Below, in pieces: positions 17,403 through 25,837 of a stretch of 64,000 nucleotides of DNA. Both the position numbers and the translations under genes were made by a program. The stretch spans positions 1-64,000 of the forward strand of contig CAZOOZ010000010.1 in the NCBI GenBank assembly GCA_964581565.1, given 5' to 3'. The first letter of the stretch is position 1. Each line of letters begins with the position of its first letter. The notes under the pieces are model-generated. The model saw only the letters and a list, made by a program, of their open reading frames with translations. It was not told where the DNA came from and made no database searches. This stretch comes from UBA1433 sp964581565. Its GTDB lineage: Bacteria > Bacillota > Clostridia > Eubacteriales > UBA1433.

Positions 17403-18299
17403 TTATCTATCAAATATTTTCTTTATGTCGTCGGCTACCGGCGCCGTATATTTTCGATATTGCTTTGTCCGTGGATGCACGAAGCCTATGCTCAGCGCAT
17501 GAAGGGCTTGTCTGTTTATTATATCACTTTTTTCATTATAAAGACTATCCCCGAGCAGAGGATGGTTGAAATATTTCATATGCACTCTGATTTGATGCGT
17601 TCTGCCTGTATGCAGGATAATTTTTATAAGCGTGAGATTGTCCAGTGTTTTTATAACTTCAAATTCCGTTATGCTCTCTTTTCCAAACTCATTGACTTCT
17701 CTTGTGATTTTATCTTCCAGCGCTCTGCCGACAGGTGCCCGGATGATGCCTTTTTGCTCCTTTATGACACCTTTTACGATTGCAATATAAATTTTTTCAA
17801 CTTTGCCTTCAAGCATTTGCTGTTGAATAAAGTGATGAGAATATTTATTTTTTGCGACCAGCACAATGCCTGAGGTATCCATATCCAATCGATTGACAAA
17901 GCGCGCCTTGCAGATAAGGTTCTTTTGTTCAAACATATGATAAATGCCGTTTGCCAGCGTATCTTCCTGATGATAACTTGTCGGATGCGTAATTAAATTC
18001 GCCGGTTTGCTGATCAGCAGCACATCATCATCCTCATAAACAATATCAAAATCTATTTCCACGCTCTTTGCATCGTATTTTTCTATACCAAAATCTATAT
18101 TGATTTCATCGTTTTCTTTTAAAATATAATTAAATCTTTCCCTGCCGCCATTGATAAAGATGCTGCCATCTTTTTTAATAGAATTAATAAGCCTGTGCGA
18201 ATACAAATGCTTTTTCCGAAGAAAATCCACCAGTTTGCATCCCTCATCTTCTTTATTTGCCATGTAGATATAATTGTGACAGGTTTGTTTTTTTTGCAT
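17403..18299 (-). CDS. RluA-family rRNA/tRNA pseudouridine synthase
   Basis: The protein has 298 residues from the ATG at 18299, which is preceded by TAGGAA. The open frame extends 23 codons further upstream but without a ribosome site. An S4-like RNA-binding segment (LVDFLRKKHLYSHRLINSIK) is followed by the catalytic motif VNRLDMDTSGIVLVAKN with the essential Asp near residue 142, and by GRTHQIRVHMKYFNHPLLGD. It isomerises uridine in structural RNA. The exact target (RluC/D/TruC-like) cannot be decided. It is 16 bases upstream of the PBP gene. Confidence 0.92.
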   Translation of the reverse strand: MQKKQTCHNYIYMANKEDEGCKLVDFLRKKHLYSHRLINSIKKDGSIFINGGRERFNYILKENDEINIDFGIEKYDAKSVEIDFDIVYEDDDVLLISKPANLITHPTSYHQEDTLANGIYHMFEQKNLICKARFVNRLDMDTSGIVLVAKNKYSHHFIQQQMLEGKVEKIYIAIVKGVIKEQKGIIRAPVGRALEDKITREVNEFGKESITEFEVIKTLDNLTLIKIILHTGRTHQIRVHMKYFNHPLLGDSLYNEKSDIINRQALHALSIGFVHPRTKQYRKYTAPVADDIKKIFDR

Positions 18300-18418
18300 G
18301 CCAAAATTCCTATAAATAAAAAAAGGTATAAAATCTTTTTGTTTATAACTATATAAACTATTATACAATATACCAAATCCAAAATAATATATTTAATTTC
18401 ATCAATTACTATGTAGGA

Positions 18419-18604
18419 AGTGCCCGATTAGCAAGCCCTATTATTTGATCCCTAGCTAAGGCTAGGTGGGTTATCTGTTTATCGCTTCTGCCTTCCACTG
18501 AAAATACGAGGCCTGACATAGGACAACAAAACGCGAAATCCCTATTAAAAGATGTAGGTTCAAATATATAGAGCCTAAAGATCGGGTGAAAGAAAAATCT
18601 TTCA
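18419..18604 (+). ncRNA. Structured RNA candidate, possibly 6S RNA
   Basis: The 484-base gap before argG contains a compact RNA-like element. CCCGAT (18423-18428) pairs with ATCGGG (18581-18586), extended by G-U pairs, to close a domain of about 165 nt. Inside are a perfect hairpin CCTAGC-TAAG-GCTAGG (18451-18466) and GC-rich blocks unlike the flanks. A TACTAT -10-like box at 18407-18412 predicts a start near 18419. A terminator-like TGAAAGA-AAAA-TCTTTCA (18587-18604) follows, with only a weak T tract. The long closing stem plus bubble recalls 6S RNA, and GATTAGCAAGCCC resembles its 5' arm. No T-box or known riboswitch core is present. An argG leader is the alternative. Confidence 0.45.
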
Positions 18605-18716
18605 TCTATATTATATCTTATTTTTAAAATCAGGCAAGTGGAAATATTTACTTTATGCTATAATAACAATATTTTAAATTTTAAATTTGCCTATTGCTTT
18701 TTTATATAAATGGTAG

Positions 18717-18746
18717 TATATTTATACACAATTAAGCATAAATATA
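18717..18746. promoter_or_regulatory. Perfect inverted repeat upstream of argG
   Basis: TATATTTAT (18717-18725) and ATAAATATA (18738-18746) form 9-bp perfect arms 12 bases apart. The site ends 37 bases before the argG start, where a regulator such as ArgR could act. The sequence is not a canonical ARG box, and in AT-rich DNA such repeats can arise by chance. Confidence 0.3.
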
Positions 18747-18783
18747 CTTATATTTTAGAATTGATACAGATTAGAGGGTTAAA

Positions 18784-19995
18784 ATGGAAAAAGAAAAGAT
18801 AGTATTGGCATATTCAGGCGGACTCGACACATCTGCCATTATACCATGGTTAAAAGAAAATTATAATTACGATGTGTATGCACTGTGTATCGATATCGGG
18901 CAGGGCGCAGAGCTCGAGGACTTGGAAAAACGAGGTTATGAATGTGGCGCGAGCTACGTGGAAATAGATCATGCAACAGATGAGCTCGTAGAAGATTACA
19001 TATTCCCCATGTTAAAATCAGACGCCATGTATGAAAACAAATATTTGCTTGGCACCTCAATCGCAAGACCTCTTATTGCAAAAAAATTAGTCGAATTTGC
19101 AAAAAGAGTAGGTGCAACGGCAATCTGTCACGGTGCAACAGGCAAAGGCAATGACCAAGTGCGTTTCGACCTTGGCATTTGGGCATTGGCTCCGGAAATG
19201 AAGATCGTAGCTCCCTGGAGAATATGGAATATCAAAAGCAGAGAAGATGCGGTTGACTACTGTATCAAACATGATATAAAATTAAATTTACCGGCCAACC
19301 AACTCTACAGCCGGGACAAAAATATCTGGCACTTAAGCCACGAAGGCTTAGAGCTTGAAAATCCGGATACCGCACCCGATTACGACAATCTTCTGATGAT
19401 GTGCTCAACACCCGAAAAAGCGATCGATAAAGCAGAAATACTAACGATTGAATTCATTCAAGGCGTTCCCGTTAAATTAAACGGTACGGAAATGAACGGT
19501 ACAGACCTCATCTACAAGCTCAATGAAATAGGCGGAAAGCACGGCGTCGGCGTGATCGACATGGTAGAAAACCGCGTTGTAGGCATGAAGAGCAGGGGCA
19601 TCTATGAGACCCCCGGCGGCACGATCCTCTACTACGCACACAGCGAACTGGAAAGAATATGCCTTGACCGACAGACCTATTCCTTTAAAGCAACCGCTGC
19701 TGTTACTTTCTCGGAACTCATTTACAACGGTATGTGGTTTACTCCTCTGCGAGAAGCAATCAGTGCTTTTATCGATAAAACCCAGGAAAATGTAACAGGT
19801 GTTGTAAAACTCAAACTCTACAAAGGCAATATTATTCCGCAGGGAGTGTCTTCACCTTACTCATTATACAGCGAAGAAATTTCAAGCTTTACAACGGGCA
19901 CGCTCTATGATCACAAAGATGCCGAAGGATTTATAAAATTATACGGGCTTCCACTACGTGTCCGTGCAAGTATGATAAAGAAAAACGAAGGTTAA
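18784..19995 (+). CDS. argG: Argininosuccinate synthase
   Basis: The 403-residue enzyme joins citrulline and aspartate with ATP. The ATP-binding AYSGGLDTS lies at residues 9-17. Other family landmarks are CHGATGKGNDQVRF near 117, LYSRDKNIWHLSHEG near 175, and YETPGGTILYYAHSELE near 272. Length is normal. The start follows AGAGGG. It is followed after 6 bases by argH, so the pair forms the last two steps of arginine synthesis in one operon. Upstream lie an inverted repeat and a structured RNA candidate. Confidence 0.97.
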   Translation: MEKEKIVLAYSGGLDTSAIIPWLKENYNYDVYALCIDIGQGAELEDLEKRGYECGASYVEIDHATDELVEDYIFPMLKSDAMYENKYLLGTSIARPLIAKKLVEFAKRVGATAICHGATGKGNDQVRFDLGIWALAPEMKIVAPWRIWNIKSREDAVDYCIKHDIKLNLPANQLYSRDKNIWHLSHEGLELENPDTAPDYDNLLMMCSTPEKAIDKAEILTIEFIQGVPVKLNGTEMNGTDLIYKLNEIGGKHGVGVIDMVENRVVGMKSRGIYETPGGTILYYAHSELERICLDRQTYSFKATAAVTFSELIYNGMWFTPLREAISAFIDKTQENVTGVVKLKLYKGNIIPQGVSSPYSLYSEEISSFTTGTLYDHKDAEGFIKLYGLPLRVRASMIKKNEG

Positions 19996-20001
19996 TAAAT
20001 A

Positions 20002-21384
20002 ATGAAATTATGGCAAAACGTGTTTGAAACAGAAATCGATAAATTAGCGGATAACTTCAACCGCTCGATTGGTTTTGATAAAATTCTTTATGAATATGAT
20101 ATCAAAGGCACAATCGCACACGTGAGCATGCTCGTCAAACAAAATATCATTGGCCAAGAAGACGGCAGACAGATCGCAGCTGCGCTCGAAGAGCTTCTTG
20201 ACGGTATTAAAGACGGCAAAGTCGCAATCGATGAATCGTACGAAGATATCCATTCTTTTGTCGAACTCTATCTGACACAAAAAATCGGATCTGTAGCAAA
20301 AAAAATGCACACGGGCCGAAGCAGAAACGATCAGGTCGCCTTAGACATGAAGCTTTATGTTATCGATAAGAGCAGGCAGATAAGCTTTCTCATAAGCGAA
20401 CTCGTCCAAAAACTGATTGCGAAAGCAGAAGAAAACATATCCGTTATTATGCCGATGTTTACGCATCTGCGCAAAGCACAACCTTCCACTTACGGACATT
20501 ATCTTTGCGCTTATATTGAAATGTTTTTAAGAGATTTAAACAGAATATCTACTGTTCACGAAAATTGTATGCAATCTATGCCGCTCGGCAGCGGCGCATG
20601 CTGCGGCAATACTTATGACATCGACAGAGGCTTTGTGGCAAACAAACTCGGCTTTACCGATATCACCTATAACAGCATCGACGGAGTTTCAGACAGGGAT
20701 TATATTCTTGATATGCTGTACGCTCTTTCAATGATCGTGATGCATATGAGCAGGTACTGCGAAGAACTTATTATCTTTACCTCCGAGCAATATGGCTTTA
20801 TGAAAATCTCGGATGCCTTTTGTTCGGGTTCCAGCATGATGCCTCAAAAGAAAAATCCTGATATGGCCGAACTCATACGAGGCAAAACAGGCCGCGTCTA
20901 CGGTGCGCTGACGCAGATGCTCACGACCATGAAAGCACAGCCTCTTTCCTATAACAAAGACATGCAGGAAGATAAAGAATGTTTCTTTAACGCAATAGAT
21001 ACGACCATAAAGTGCACACAGATCTTTACGGCTATGGCTGCAAGCATAACGCTAAACGAAGAAGTAATGTATAACGCCGCAAAAGACAGTTATATTACGG
21101 CAGTGGATGCGGCAGATTATTTAAGTAAAAAAGGCCTGCCCTTCAGAGATGCCTACGCGGCGGCAGCAAAGCTGGTCAATTATTGCATCGATAAAGGTAT
21201 TTATTTTTATGATTTGACTCTGCAGGAAATGCAGCAAATTCATCCAGACTTTGACGAGGGGCTGCTGAGGGCTATCTCGGTAGAAAACTCCATTGCCTTA
21301 AGAAAGCAAATAGGCTCTCCCGCACCCGATATGGTACGTTTCAGTCTGGAAAAATACAAAGAACGTTTAATGAAATTTTTATAG
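20002..21384 (+). CDS. argH: Argininosuccinate lyase
   Basis: The 460-residue enzyme of the fumarase/aspartase superfamily splits argininosuccinate to arginine and fumarate. Landmarks are HTGRSRNDQVALD near residue 104, THLRKAQPSTYGHYL near 153, and the signature GSSMMPQKKNPD near 277 carrying the catalytic Ser loop. It is directly downstream of argG and ends at a strong terminator. Confidence 0.97.
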   Translation: MKLWQNVFETEIDKLADNFNRSIGFDKILYEYDIKGTIAHVSMLVKQNIIGQEDGRQIAAALEELLDGIKDGKVAIDESYEDIHSFVELYLTQKIGSVAKKMHTGRSRNDQVALDMKLYVIDKSRQISFLISELVQKLIAKAEENISVIMPMFTHLRKAQPSTYGHYLCAYIEMFLRDLNRISTVHENCMQSMPLGSGACCGNTYDIDRGFVANKLGFTDITYNSIDGVSDRDYILDMLYALSMIVMHMSRYCEELIIFTSEQYGFMKISDAFCSGSSMMPQKKNPDMAELIRGKTGRVYGALTQMLTTMKAQPLSYNKDMQEDKECFFNAIDTTIKCTQIFTAMAASITLNEEVMYNAAKDSYITAVDAADYLSKKGLPFRDAYAAAAKLVNYCIDKGIYFYDLTLQEMQQIHPDFDEGLLRAISVENSIALRKQIGSPAPDMVRFSLEKYKERLMKFL

Positions 21385-21401
21385 ACAACTCATTCTAAAG
21401 G

Positions 21402-21427
21402 CCACAGCCTCAAAGCTGTGGTTTTTT
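21402..21427 (+). terminator. Terminator of argGH
   Basis: CCACAGC pairs with GCTGTGG around a 6-base loop and six T residues follow. It begins 17 bases after the argH stop. Confidence 0.92.
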
Positions 21428-21467
21428 ATTGACAACAAAACCGGCAGTAAATATACTGTATTTATAC

Positions 21468-21519
21468 TGAATAAAGAAAGGAGAATGACTTATTCGTATA
21501 CTGGATTCCGTCTTTTATG
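21468..21519 (+). repeat. 52-bp direct repeat, left copy (boundary of the DUF262 island)
   Basis: This copy is identical to 23804-23855 except at one base (21474 versus 23810). It contains an AAAGGAGA ribosome-like site followed by ATGACTTATTCGTATACTGG. The two copies enclose a two-gene module. The rest of this gap (21428-21467 and 21520-21715) holds no gene I can support, though two frames stay open across most of 21520-21680. Confidence 0.9.
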
Positions 21520-21715
21520 AAAGTATGACTTGCACAAGGCGCTTACAAACGCAACATTATAGAGAAAAAGACAGAAGAAATTGTCAAAATAACTTATTAC
21601 AGAATAACCTCTTTAAATACATTAAAGATTTTAGCGGCATATATATCGGTTTTGAAAAAATATATGAAAAATATTTAGATTAAATCTGCATGTGATATTG
21701 GAGGAAATATAGATT

Positions 21716-22015
21716 ATGAATGATAAACAGTTTGATAATGCCTTTACCTCTGCCGGAGGATGGTTTATTCTAACACAGTATGAAGAAATTGCAGCTTGGA
21801 AAAGCAGTACCACAGAGTTAGTGGACTATATGTTTTCTAAGGGATTTGATTCGAAACGTAGCGGGACTAGAACTCGTGTATCGTCTGTTTTAAGGTTGAT
21901 TGATAAAATGCGAATAAAAGAAGCTCTTGAAAAAATAAGAGATTCAAAAAGGATAAATCAGCAACATCTAGAAGCGGAAAAACTTGCTGTTAAAATACTT
22001 AAAGAAAGATTCTAA
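21716..22015 (+). CDS. Unknown 99-aa protein, partner of the DUF262 gene
   Basis: I do not recognise a family. The protein is soluble and mostly helical. Residues 12-24 read SAGGWFILTQYEE, then a basic central stretch FDSKRSGTRTRVSS at about 45-58, and a charged C-terminal helix rich in K, E and R. GGAGG lies 11 bases before the ATG. It is 34 bases upstream of the DUF262 gene on the same strand and inside the same direct repeats, so the two likely act together. It could be an adaptor, a DNA-binding accessory or an immunity-like partner. None of these is shown by sequence. Confidence 0.7.
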   Translation: MNDKQFDNAFTSAGGWFILTQYEEIAAWKSSTTELVDYMFSKGFDSKRSGTRTRVSSVLRLIDKMRIKEALEKIRDSKRINQQHLEAEKLAVKILKERF

Positions 22016-22049
22016 AAATTATTGTTAGCAGAAGGAGGGTAGAAACTAA

Positions 22050-23795
22050 ATGGCATTTCAAACACCGTTGACGATAGCGGAAGCCGTAAAAAGTATAGAT
22101 GCTAAAAAGTATTTATTGCCGTCCATACAAAGAGAATTTGTGTGGAGCGTTGAGCAAATTGCAAAGCTGTTTGATAGCTTAATGCGAGACTATCCAATCG
22201 GCTCTTTTCTCTTTTGGGAAGTGGAAAAAGATAAATCAAAAGAATTTGTGTTTTATGAATTTTTGCGCGACTATCATCAATTAACAAAACGTCATAATAA
22301 AAAAGCGAACTTAAACGGTTCAGAGAGCGTAACTGCAATTTTGGACGGACAGCAGCGATTGACTTCGATATACATTGCACTAAAAGGCACCTATGCCTAC
22401 AAGCTCCCCAATAAACGATGGGATAATAAATCAGCATATCCTACTCGGCAATTTTATCTGAACTTACTTAACGAAGCTGAAGAAACTGAGTATCTATATA
22501 ATTTTGATTTTTTGACGGTAGAAGAAGCAAGTAATATTGACGATAATCACCATTGGTTTCCTGTTGGCAGGATTTTAAATATTAAAGAACCGAGCGATGT
22601 CAACGAATATCTTATTGAGCATGATTTATCATCCAACGTCGACAAGGAAAAAGCCAAGTTTGCTAACAAAACATTGTTCAAGCTGCATTGGATTATTCAT
22701 AACTACCCCACTATCAGTTTCTATCAGGAGAAAAGCCAAGAGCTAGACAAGGTGCTGAATATATTTATCCGTGCAAATAGCGGTGGAACCCCCCTTAGCT
22801 ACTCCGATTTACTATTATCTTTTGCATCGGCACAATGGGATAAAAAAGATGCACGGGAAGAAATCAATAAGGCGGTTGATGAAACAAACGAAATAGAGCG
22901 AGGTTTTAACATCAATAAGGACTTTGTCTTAAAGGCTTGTCTTGTACTGTGCGATTTTCCCGATATTTCCTTCAAGGTGGACAACTTCAATCGAACAAAT
23001 ATGATGAAGATACAGGACGAATGGGACAATATTACAAAGGCAATTCGTAGTGCAGTTCGCTTGATTTCCAGCTTTGGATTTAGTCGTGAAAACATCACTT
23101 CTAATAACCTGATTATCCCGATAGCATATTATTTGAAACATATCGGTTTGCCCGATAATTTTGAGGTTAGTAGTAAAACGGTCAAAGACCGGATTATTAT
23201 AAAAAAATGGTTTGTACGTGCCCTACTTAAAAGAGTGTTCAGTTTTGCACCAGACGGCGTTCTCAACCCCATTAGAAACCTCATAAAACAACATGGATAT
23301 AGTGGCTTTCCTTTCGAGCAAATCGTTGACCGATTTAAGGGAACAAACCGTACATTGCTCTTTGCAGAAGAAGATATCCGCAACTTGCTTTTCTCAAAAT
23401 ATAGTCATGGAGATACGCTCATTCTCATGTCCATTCTTTATCCATGGGCTGATATGCGGAACAATTTCCATGTAGACCACATATACCCCAAATCTGCTTT
23501 TACTATCAAACGCTTAGATAAGCGCGGTATTATAGGTGATACCGCGCAATTCTACATGGAAAACTATAATTATTTAGGAAATCTGCAATTACTCGAATCC
23601 ATCCCCAATATCGAAAAGAGCAACATGGATTTCGATGAATGGATAGAAAATAATATTGCAGAAGAATCATTAATCGATTACAAACAAAAACATCTTATCC
23701 CACCGAATATTTATTTAGCGTTTGATAATTTCGAAGAGTTTTTTAAAATGCGTGAACAATTGATTTATAAGACATTACTTGAAGAATTAGGGTGA
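22050..23795 (+). CDS. DUF262/HNH (GmrSD-like) protein
   Basis: The 581-residue protein combines both halves of GmrSD-type modification-dependent restriction enzymes. The DUF262 part has IQREFVWSVEQI at 26-37, the nucleotide-site motif ILDGQQRLTS at 97-106 and FIRANSGGTPLSYSDLL near 240. The C-terminal part has the HNH-like HVDHIYPKSAF near 474 and the DUF1524-type NYLGNLQLLESIPNIEKSN near 508. GmrSD homologues use NTP hydrolysis to cleave phage DNA carrying modified bases, so an anti-phage role is likely. AGGAGGG precedes the start. It is enclosed with a 99-aa protein by 52-bp direct repeats and has no adjacent methylase. Confidence 0.87.
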   Translation: MAFQTPLTIAEAVKSIDAKKYLLPSIQREFVWSVEQIAKLFDSLMRDYPIGSFLFWEVEKDKSKEFVFYEFLRDYHQLTKRHNKKANLNGSESVTAILDGQQRLTSIYIALKGTYAYKLPNKRWDNKSAYPTRQFYLNLLNEAEETEYLYNFDFLTVEEASNIDDNHHWFPVGRILNIKEPSDVNEYLIEHDLSSNVDKEKAKFANKTLFKLHWIIHNYPTISFYQEKSQELDKVLNIFIRANSGGTPLSYSDLLLSFASAQWDKKDAREEINKAVDETNEIERGFNINKDFVLKACLVLCDFPDISFKVDNFNRTNMMKIQDEWDNITKAIRSAVRLISSFGFSRENITSNNLIIPIAYYLKHIGLPDNFEVSSKTVKDRIIIKKWFVRALLKRVFSFAPDGVLNPIRNLIKQHGYSGFPFEQIVDRFKGTNRTLLFAEEDIRNLLFSKYSHGDTLILMSILYPWADMRNNFHVDHIYPKSAFTIKRLDKRGIIGDTAQFYMENYNYLGNLQLLESIPNIEKSNMDFDEWIENNIAEESLIDYKQKHLIPPNIYLAFDNFEEFFKMREQLIYKTLLEELG

Positions 23796-23803
23796 AAAAA
23801 CAT

Positions 23804-23855
23804 TGAATAGAGAAAGGAGAATGACTTATTCGTATACTGGATTCCGTCTTTTATG
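23804..23855 (+). repeat. 52-bp direct repeat, right copy
   Basis: This starts 8 bases after the DUF262 stop and matches 21468-21519 at 51 of 52 positions. A third shorter relative, ATTGAATAGAAAGGAGAA, lies at 23914-23931 as the ribosome site of the next gene. Just after the copy, CTTAGCAAAGG (23856-23866) and CCTTTGCTTAG (23896-23906) form an imperfect inverted repeat. Confidence 0.9.
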
Positions 23856-23936
23856 CTTAGCAAAGGCTAGAGTATAAAAGATAAAAATTTACCAACCTTT
23901 GCTTAGTCCTGCTATTGAATAGAAAGGAGAAGCAAA

Positions 23937-24203
23937 ATGGGCTATATAAAAGCAGATGAAGTTCTGCCCGAAATCTTGCTAAATCAATTGCAAAACTATA
24001 TCGATGGGAGATATATCTACATCCCGCGTAAAGAAGAAAATAAAAAATCGTGGGGCGAGATCACAAAAAGCCGGCTATACACCTCTCAGAGAAACACAGA
24101 GATTTATAACAGATACAAAGCCGGAAGTACGGTCAAAGAATTAGCAGAAAAATATTATTTATCTGTAAAAACTATTTATAAAATCATTGCAGCTAAAAAT
24201 TAG
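23937..24203 (+). CDS. CD3324-family helix-turn-helix protein
   Basis: This 88-residue protein has the family opening GYIKADEVLPEILLNQLQNY followed by IDGRYIYIPRKEE. A C-terminal HTH covers residues ~62-85 (GSTVKELAEKYYLSVKTIYK). Proteins of this group occur widely in Clostridia and relate to Mor-type HTH proteins. Targets are unknown. AAAGGAGA lies before the ATG. It is immediately right of the DUF262 island, and its leader shares sequence with the island's flanking repeats. Confidence 0.8.
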   Translation: MGYIKADEVLPEILLNQLQNYIDGRYIYIPRKEENKKSWGEITKSRLYTSQRNTEIYNRYKAGSTVKELAEKYYLSVKTIYKIIAAKN

Positions 24204-24208
24204 ATTTT

Positions 24209-24241
24209 AAAAAGCGTCAGACGAACTTTATGGCGCTTTTT
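24209..24241 (+). terminator. Probable terminator after the CD3324-family gene
   Basis: AAAAAGCG (24209-24216) pairs with CGCTTTTT (24234-24241) around a 17-base loop, and the 3' arm ends in a T run. The long loop makes it weaker than others here. Confidence 0.55.
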
Positions 24242-24327
24242 TATTTGTCAAATAAGTTCGAGAACACAAACCAGTAAAATATAACTATAATAAAGCTGTA
24301 GAACAATACAAACGGAGGCTAAAACAA

Positions 24328-25035
24328 ATGGAATTTGGAAATAACACCTATTTTGACAAAGATTTTCTTTTGCAAAACCTGATGGGTCCCAATTGCGTGC
24401 GCATACTTGATGAGCTCGCCGGCAAAATAGAAATAAATCAGGGCGCGCGTATTTTGGATCTGGCCTGCGGGTGCGGCCTTACTTCCATCTATCTGGCAAA
24501 AGAATACAGCGCGACCGTTTATGCGGCAGACCTTTGGATCAGCCCGACGAATAATTATAGGCGGGTTGAGCAATTCAATCTTGAAGATAAAATCATACCC
24601 ATCCACGCCGAAGCGCATAAGCTGCCTTTTGCACACGAATATTTTGACGCGGTGATCTGCATAGACGCTTTTCCCTATTTTGGTGCTGAGCAGGATTATC
24701 TCGATAAACATCTTATTCCGCTTGTAAAAAAAGGAGGTATCATTGCAGTAAGCATACCGGGTTTAAAAAAAGATTTTAGCTCCGGTGTTCCCGAAGAGAT
24801 GCTGCCTTTTTGGCAAGATGATATGAATTTTTACACACTGGGCTGGTGGAAAAGCCTTTGGCAGCAATCAGAAAACATAGAGCTCCTGCACGCTTTTTCT
24901 CACTTCTGTCATGATGAGGCTTGGGCTGAATGGTTAGAATCACCACATCCTTACGCGAAAAGAGATATAAAAATGATGGAAGCCGAAGGAGGCAAATATT
25001 TTGATACGATCGGGCTAATTGCGAAAGTGAAATAA
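24328..25035 (+). CDS. Class I SAM-dependent methyltransferase
   Basis: In this 235-residue protein motif I is ILDLACGCGLTSIYLA near residue 47, an acidic AADLW ends strand 2, and FDAVICIDAFPYFG is motif IV near residue 107. These show a Rossmann SAM-binding fold of the Methyltransf_11/25 type. The substrate is unknown. The start follows ACGGAGG. It stands alone between convergent and divergent neighbours. Confidence 0.85.
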   Translation: MEFGNNTYFDKDFLLQNLMGPNCVRILDELAGKIEINQGARILDLACGCGLTSIYLAKEYSATVYAADLWISPTNNYRRVEQFNLEDKIIPIHAEAHKLPFAHEYFDAVICIDAFPYFGAEQDYLDKHLIPLVKKGGIIAVSIPGLKKDFSSGVPEEMLPFWQDDMNFYTLGWWKSLWQQSENIELLHAFSHFCHDEAWAEWLESPHPYAKRDIKMMEAEGGKYFDTIGLIAKVK

Positions 25036-25060
25036 TCGTTTTTTTTCAACAGAAGTAAAG

Positions 25061-25837
25061 TCAACTTATATTCGACAGGTATTCAAACGGCGTTATCCCA
25101 TATACGCTTTTAAAATGCCTGTTCAAATGCGTTAAATCAACAAAACCGCATTCGGCAACCGCCAGGTAAATATCTTTTGTGCTTTCGATTACTTTTTTTG
25201 CATATTCAACTTTGCAGTTTAAATAAAACTGATAGGGAGATATGCCCGTATTCGCCTTAAAAGTTCTTATAAATTGATATTTTGATATTGAAAGTTCTCC
25301 GCAAAGCTCATCTAACTTCATTGTTTTATCTGCTTTTGCCCAGATCATTTCCTTGGCCTTATAAATCATTTTATTTTCTTTTTTGACGGGAGTATTTATT
25401 TCTACCTGCTTAAAACATCCTGCAAGGTCTAAAAGCAGCTCACTGCACAACATCTCATCTTTGTCGTTGAATGCTGCTTTAATGACATTTAAAATACTGC
25501 ATTCCAGCCTGCGGTTATAGACGATCGGTTCAGAAAATTTGATATAATTTTTTTGCCCAAGTAACTGTAAAAAAAGCTTCGGGTGAATATAAAGCATAAC
25601 ATAATCGATTCCTTCCTCATCCTGCGCTCTTCCATCGTGTACCTGCTGCGGATTAAAAAGCATGACTCCATCTCTGTAAGAAGACTGCACGCTTCCATCC
25701 AGATTATATTGTTGTATGCCACGCAGTGTTACCCCCAAAGCGTATTCCTCGTGGCAATGTTTTTTATATTTAAAATCAGAAAATCTTGCCGCAAGCGCAG
25801 TGATATCGGCTGTTTTTTTATAAATAAATGTATTCAT
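25061..25837 (-). CDS. AraC-family transcriptional regulator
   Basis: The 258-residue protein has an N-terminal cupin-type sensing domain (KKHCHEEYALGVTLRGIQQY near 25-45) and two AraC HTH motifs in the last ~95 residues (MKLDELCGELSISKYQFIRT, then YLAVAECGFVDLTHLNRHFK). It is translationally coupled to the lysE-like gene upstream (ATGA overlap, GGGGAGG inside the upstream gene), so it likely controls amino-acid export. Confidence 0.9.
   Translation of the reverse strand: MNTFIYKKTADITALAARFSDFKYKKHCHEEYALGVTLRGIQQYNLDGSVQSSYRDGVMLFNPQQVHDGRAQDEEGIDYVMLYIHPKLFLQLLGQKNYIKFSEPIVYNRRLECSILNVIKAAFNDKDEMLCSELLLDLAGCFKQVEINTPVKKENKMIYKAKEMIWAKADKTMKLDELCGELSISKYQFIRTFKANTGISPYQFYLNCKVEYAKKVIESTKDIYLAVAECGFVDLTHLNRHFKSVYGITPFEYLSNIS

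Noticed and set aside
18419..18604. Structured region as a T-box or riboswitch for argG
   Set aside because: No T-box core (GGTGG..CCGCGG) or recognised aptamer core is present, so only a generic RNA call is kept.
21520..21715. Two overlapping open frames after the left direct repeat
   Set aside because: Neither has a credible start with ribosome site, and neither product resembles a known protein. They may be remnants, but this cannot be supported.
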